The notes under the pieces: generated by a model
Databases searched by the model: none
Told to the model about the DNA's origin: nothing
The model's input: the letters and a program-made list of their open reading frames with translations, nothing else
NCBI GenBank assembly: GCA_003660635.1
Contig: QMUP01000042.1
Span: forward strand, 1 to 7,193
From: Candidatus Wolframiiraptor sp.
GTDB taxonomy: Archaea > Thermoproteota > Nitrososphaeria_A > Caldarchaeales > Wolframiiraptoraceae
DNA length: 7,193 nt
Direction: 5' to 3'
Program-made: the position numbers and the translations under genes
Shown: one piece after another, positions 4,981-7,193 of the stretch
How the letters are laid out: every line of letters begins with the position of its first letter
Numbering within the stretch: the first letter of the stretch is position 1

Positions 4981-5841
4981 TTAGTATTTGATCACTAGAT
5001 AGCCTGCGAGAACGATTAGCAATCCGCCCGCCAACGCCGATAGGCTTGGGATCTGCCCCAAGAAAAGCGCTCCGAAGATGACTGCGCTGGCTGGTTCTAG
5101 ATAGGTCATTATGACGGCTTTATGGGCTTTTATCAAGCCTAAACCATGGAAGTACAGGGTGACCGCGAGGGCGGTATTGATCGAGCCCAAGATTAAGAGG
5201 AGGGTTAAGGAGGATGTTTTAAGGGGGGAGATGCCCCATAGAACCGTCGGCGCCAAGAATGCTGCGGCGAAAGTATATGAATAAAAGGCGAGCACTATGC
5301 TCGGAATCTTTTCTCGGAGTTTCTTTGAAGAAATTATGAATCCGGCATATGTTAGTCCGGCTAACACACCATAGAGTATCCCAAGGAAATTTGAGGCCCC
5401 GCCGCGCATTATATCATTATAGGAAATTAGGATGGTTCCAAACATAGAGAGCATTATGGCCACGGGGGCGATTTTCTCTAATCGCTCTTTCAGGATAATT
5501 GGCGCCAGCGCCGCCGTAAAGATTGGGGCGAGGTAATTCAGGAGAACGGCGTCAGCTATCGGGATCAGCTTCATCGAGGCGAAGAGGAAGCCCCAACCCA
5601 AGCATAAAAGCATGCCATTAAAAAGGAGAAGGCTGAGGAAGCGCCGGGCATCCGCGAATTCTCTTCTTTTGAAGAGTAGGATGAAGGGGGCGAGCACTAG
5701 AGAGGCGAAGAATACCCTGAAGAAGGCTATTTGATAGGGATCGAGGGCGACGAAATTCACGATAACGCCATTTGATCCCCAGATCGTGGCCGCGGCAGCC
5801 GTTGCTAAATAGCCTGTCAACCCTCTCCGCGTTCCCTTCAT
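4981..5841 (-). CDS. EamA/DMT-superfamily transporter
   Basis: The 286-residue protein is nearly all membrane. It has two EamA repeats, about residues 8-140 and 150-284, with about ten hydrophobic segments, the usual size and plan of drug/metabolite transporters. Family marks include the first-helix 'AAAATIWGSNGV', 'DPYQIAFFRVFFASLVLAP' in helix 2 and, near the end of each repeat, 'NYLAPIFTAALAPIILKERL' and 'TYLEPASAVIFGALFLGQIP', matching the conserved 'P-x-x-x-x-x-x-x-x-x-E' helix-loop. Family members export amino acids, metabolites or drugs, or import nucleotide-sugar or purine-like compounds; the substrate cannot be told here. ATG 5841 is preceded by a TATA element about 36 bp upstream. 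The gene is divergent from valS and convergent with the Cys-rich gene. Nothing suggests truncation. Confidence 0.9.
   Translation of the reverse strand: MKGTRRGLTGYLATAAAATIWGSNGVIVNFVALDPYQIAFFRVFFASLVLAPFILLFKRREFADARRFLSLLLFNGMLLCLGWGFLFASMKLIPIADAVLLNYLAPIFTAALAPIILKERLEKIAPVAIMLSMFGTILISYNDIMRGGASNFLGILYGVLAGLTYAGFIISSKKLREKIPSIVLAFYSYTFAAAFLAPTVLWGISPLKTSSLTLLLILGSINTALAVTLYFHGLGLIKAHKAVIMTYLEPASAVIFGALFLGQIPSLSALAGGLLIVLAGYLVIKY
5649..5664. repeat. 16-bp direct repeat, copy 1 (inside the transporter gene)
   Basis: CATCCGCGAATTCTCT occurs here and again, identically, at 5839-5854 where it covers the transporter start codon. The copies are 190 bp apart. Within the gene this copy encodes REFAD on the minus strand. 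See the matching copy and the finding. Confidence 0.7.
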
Positions 5842-5854
5842 CCGCGAATTCTCT
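5839..5854. repeat. 16-bp direct repeat, copy 2 (over the transporter start)
   Basis: This copy is identical to 5649-5664. On the minus strand it reads AGAGAATTCGCGG then the ATG start, so it forms the leader and start codon of the transporter. Confidence 0.7.
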
Positions 5855-5870
5855 GCTTCTCTGTAGCTTA

Positions 5871-5882
5871 GAGTTTAAATAG
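5871..5882. promoter_or_regulatory. Shared divergent TATA element for the EamA gene and valS
   Basis: GAGTTTAAATAG contains the palindrome TTTAAA (5874-5879) and is the only strong TATA candidate in the 90-bp gap. Read right, it predicts a valS start site near 5903 with a leader of about 29 nt. Read left, it predicts an EamA start near 5851 with a 10-nt leader. Either gene or both may use it; a flanking BRE would decide direction and none is obvious. Confidence 0.5.
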
Positions 5883-5922
5883 ACTTCGCTCATCCTTTGC
5901 CCTAGACTCGGCATTTGGGGCT

Positions 5923-5927
5923 GGTGA
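5923..5927 (+). promoter_or_regulatory. Ribosome-binding site of valS
   Basis: GGTGA, the archaeal Shine-Dalgarno core, lies 4 nt ahead of ATG 5932. This fixes the start of the synthetase and fits a leadered message. Confidence 0.75.
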
Positions 5928-5931
5928 AGCG

Positions 5932-7193
5932 ATGGCTAAGGATGTCATAGGAAAGCGTTGGGAACCTCAACTCGAACTCGAGATCTATAAGATGTGGGAA
6001 AAAGAAAAGATCTACAAATTCAATATCAGAACCAGGAAACCCATCTTCGTAATAGATACGCCCCCTCCCTATCCATCCGGTAGACCTTGGCATATCGGCG
6101 CCGCGGCACACTACTCTCAGATAGATATGATCGCAAGGACCGCCAGGATGATGGGCTATGAGGTCTATTTTCCAATAGGCATAGATAGAAACGGGCTTCC
6201 CGTCGAAATCTACACCGAGAAGGTCCGGGGCATCTCTATTAGGGACGTCTCTCGGGAGAGATTCCTAGAGCTTTGCAGGGAGACGCTTGATGCGCTGGAG
6301 GCCGAGATGATCCAGTTGATGAAGAGGATGGGGCTCAGCGGAGACTTCGATAACTATTACCGGACGGATTCAGAAGAGTATAGGAGCCTGACCCAGGCGA
6401 CATTCATCGAATTATGGAATAGGGGGCTCATATATTCGGCAACGAGACCGAACAATTATTGTTGGGAATGCGGTACAACGATCGCGGATGCGGAGATAGA
6501 GTATGAGGAAAGACCGGCGAAACTCGTCTACATTAAATTCCGGATTAAAGAAGATCAAGGAGACCTAGTGATAGCGACTACGAGGCCTGAGTTGCTGGCC
6601 GCTTGTCAAGCTGTGATCGTGAACCCGGAGGATGAGCGATATAAACACCTCCACGGAAAACACGTCATAGTCCCGATCTACGAGAGAGAAGTCGAGATAA
6701 TCCCCCACCCCGCCGCGAAGCCGGAATTCGGAACGGGAGCCGTCATGATCTGCAGCTACGGCGACTACACGGATGTCTTGCTCTTCAGGGAATTGGGACT
6801 GAAGGAGATCGTCGCGATAAACATGGATGGCAGGATGACCGAGGCAGCTGGGAAATATGCTGGAATGAGAGTTGAAGAGGCGAGGAAAGCGATTATCGAA
6901 GATCTGAACAAAATGGGGCTAATAGTAAAGATCGAGGATATAATGCATCGCACGCCGATCTGTGAAAGAAGCAAAACCCCAATCGAGATAATTCCCATGC
7001 AGGACTATTACCTTAAACAGCTTGAATTCGCCGAGGACTTGAAAAAACAAACAGCGAAGATGAAATTCCACCCCGAACAGCATAGAAAGCTCTTACTCGA
7101 TTGGATTAACTCGCTGAAAATCGACTGGCCGATAAGTAGGAGAAGATACTACGCAACTGAGATCCCGATCTGGTACTGTGCGAGATGTGGTGA
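5932..7193 (+). CDS. valS: Valyl-tRNA synthetase (5' part, runs off the window)
   Basis: The frame is open from ATG 5932 to the right edge: 420 codons, under half to about half of a full enzyme of about 800-900 residues. It charges tRNA-Val with valine and clears misactivated threonine by editing, in the cytoplasm. The N-terminal class I Rossmann part has IDTPPPYPSGRPWHIGAAAH (41-60), where the HIGH signature is HIGA (54-57), followed by PIGIDRNGLPVE (81-92). A CWEC pair (177-180) is the first zinc-like site. The CP1 editing domain covers about 200-340, with ATTRPELLA (215-223) and GTGAVMICSYGDYTDV (267-282). The catalytic fold resumes with IPMQDYYLKQLE, DWPISRRRYYATEIP and a second CxxC (WYCARCG, 415-420). 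The KMSKS loop and anticodon-binding domain are beyond the window. Choice of Val over Ile/Leu rests on the WHIGAAAHY form and overall resemblance to crenarchaeal-type ValRS. The gene diverges from the transporter. Confidence 0.9.
   Translation, partial: MAKDVIGKRWEPQLELEIYKMWEKEKIYKFNIRTRKPIFVIDTPPPYPSGRPWHIGAAAHYSQIDMIARTARMMGYEVYFPIGIDRNGLPVEIYTEKVRGISIRDVSRERFLELCRETLDALEAEMIQLMKRMGLSGDFDNYYRTDSEEYRSLTQATFIELWNRGLIYSATRPNNYCWECGTTIADAEIEYEERPAKLVYIKFRIKEDQGDLVIATTRPELLAACQAVIVNPEDERYKHLHGKHVIVPIYEREVEIIPHPAAKPEFGTGAVMICSYGDYTDVLLFRELGLKEIVAINMDGRMTEAAGKYAGMRVEEARKAIIEDLNKMGLIVKIEDIMHRTPICERSKTPIEIIPMQDYYLKQLEFAEDLKKQTAKMKFHPEQHRKLLLDWINSLKIDWPISRRRYYATEIPIWYCARCG

Noticed and set aside
5618..6111. 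Minus-strand frames of 69 and 98 codons across the transporter 5' end and valS start
   Set aside because: They are antisense or out of frame with well-supported genes and have no recognisable protein character.
6765..6998. 77-codon hydrophobic minus-strand frame in valS
   Set aside because: It lies inside the conserved editing-domain coding of valS; hydrophobicity arises from the antisense of charged helices.
1..7193. tRNA gene, CRISPR array or att repeat
   Set aside because: No cloverleaf with a TTCRA loop, no regularly spaced repeats and no long terminal repeat was seen when reading both strands by eye.

Overview
The window looks like chromosomal DNA of an archaeon, most likely Thermoproteota in the broad sense (a crenarchaeal or Bathyarchaeia-like lineage). 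Four things point there: TATA boxes about 25-50 bp upstream of several starts, a GGTGA ribosome-binding site, heavy use of AGA/AGG (Arg) and ATA (Ile) codons, and a valyl-tRNA synthetase with a HIGH region of the WHIGA form that I associate with crenarchaeal-type enzymes. The lineage is an inference and cannot be fixed from this window.

Left part (1-2248), accessory. It opens with the 3' end of a tyrosine recombinase (integrase). The nucleophile-bearing tail is in one frame and the C-terminal zinc ribbon plus a long helical tail is in another; a single missing A in an AAAA run would explain this. A small putative membrane protein on the minus strand ends inside the integrase 3' end. Next comes a two-gene plus-strand cassette: a 37-codon helical peptide overlapping the start of a Doc/Fic-family protein with an intact HPFVDGNKR motif, read here as a compact toxin-antitoxin pair. 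Facing it on the minus strand are a possible winged-helix protein (2248-1838) and, 27 bp downstream of it, a 96-codon frame broken by one internal TAA (1810-1520), which looks like a recent pseudogene. An integrase remnant, a TA pair and two broken reading frames fit a decaying integrated element, although sequencing errors could explain either break.

Right part (2412-7193), more core-like. A plus-strand unit starts with an asymmetrical Ap4A hydrolase-type Nudix protein. It overlaps by 4 nt (ATGA) the gene for a secreted, membrane-anchored protein built of about six Ig-like beta-sandwich repeats. A 113-residue eight-cysteine protein with an apparent TTG start follows after 33 nt. This unit converges, with only 2 nt between stop codons, on a minus-strand EamA/DMT transporter. 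The transporter and the valyl-tRNA synthetase gene (valS, open at the right edge) diverge from a 90-bp region with one near-symmetric TATA element.

No rRNA, tRNA, CRISPR array or insertion sequence was seen. No stretch over 300 bp lacks a gene call. The most notable points are the mini-antitoxin/Doc pair, the two interrupted genes, the Cys-rich protein and the repeat-rich surface protein coupled to an Ap4A hydrolase.
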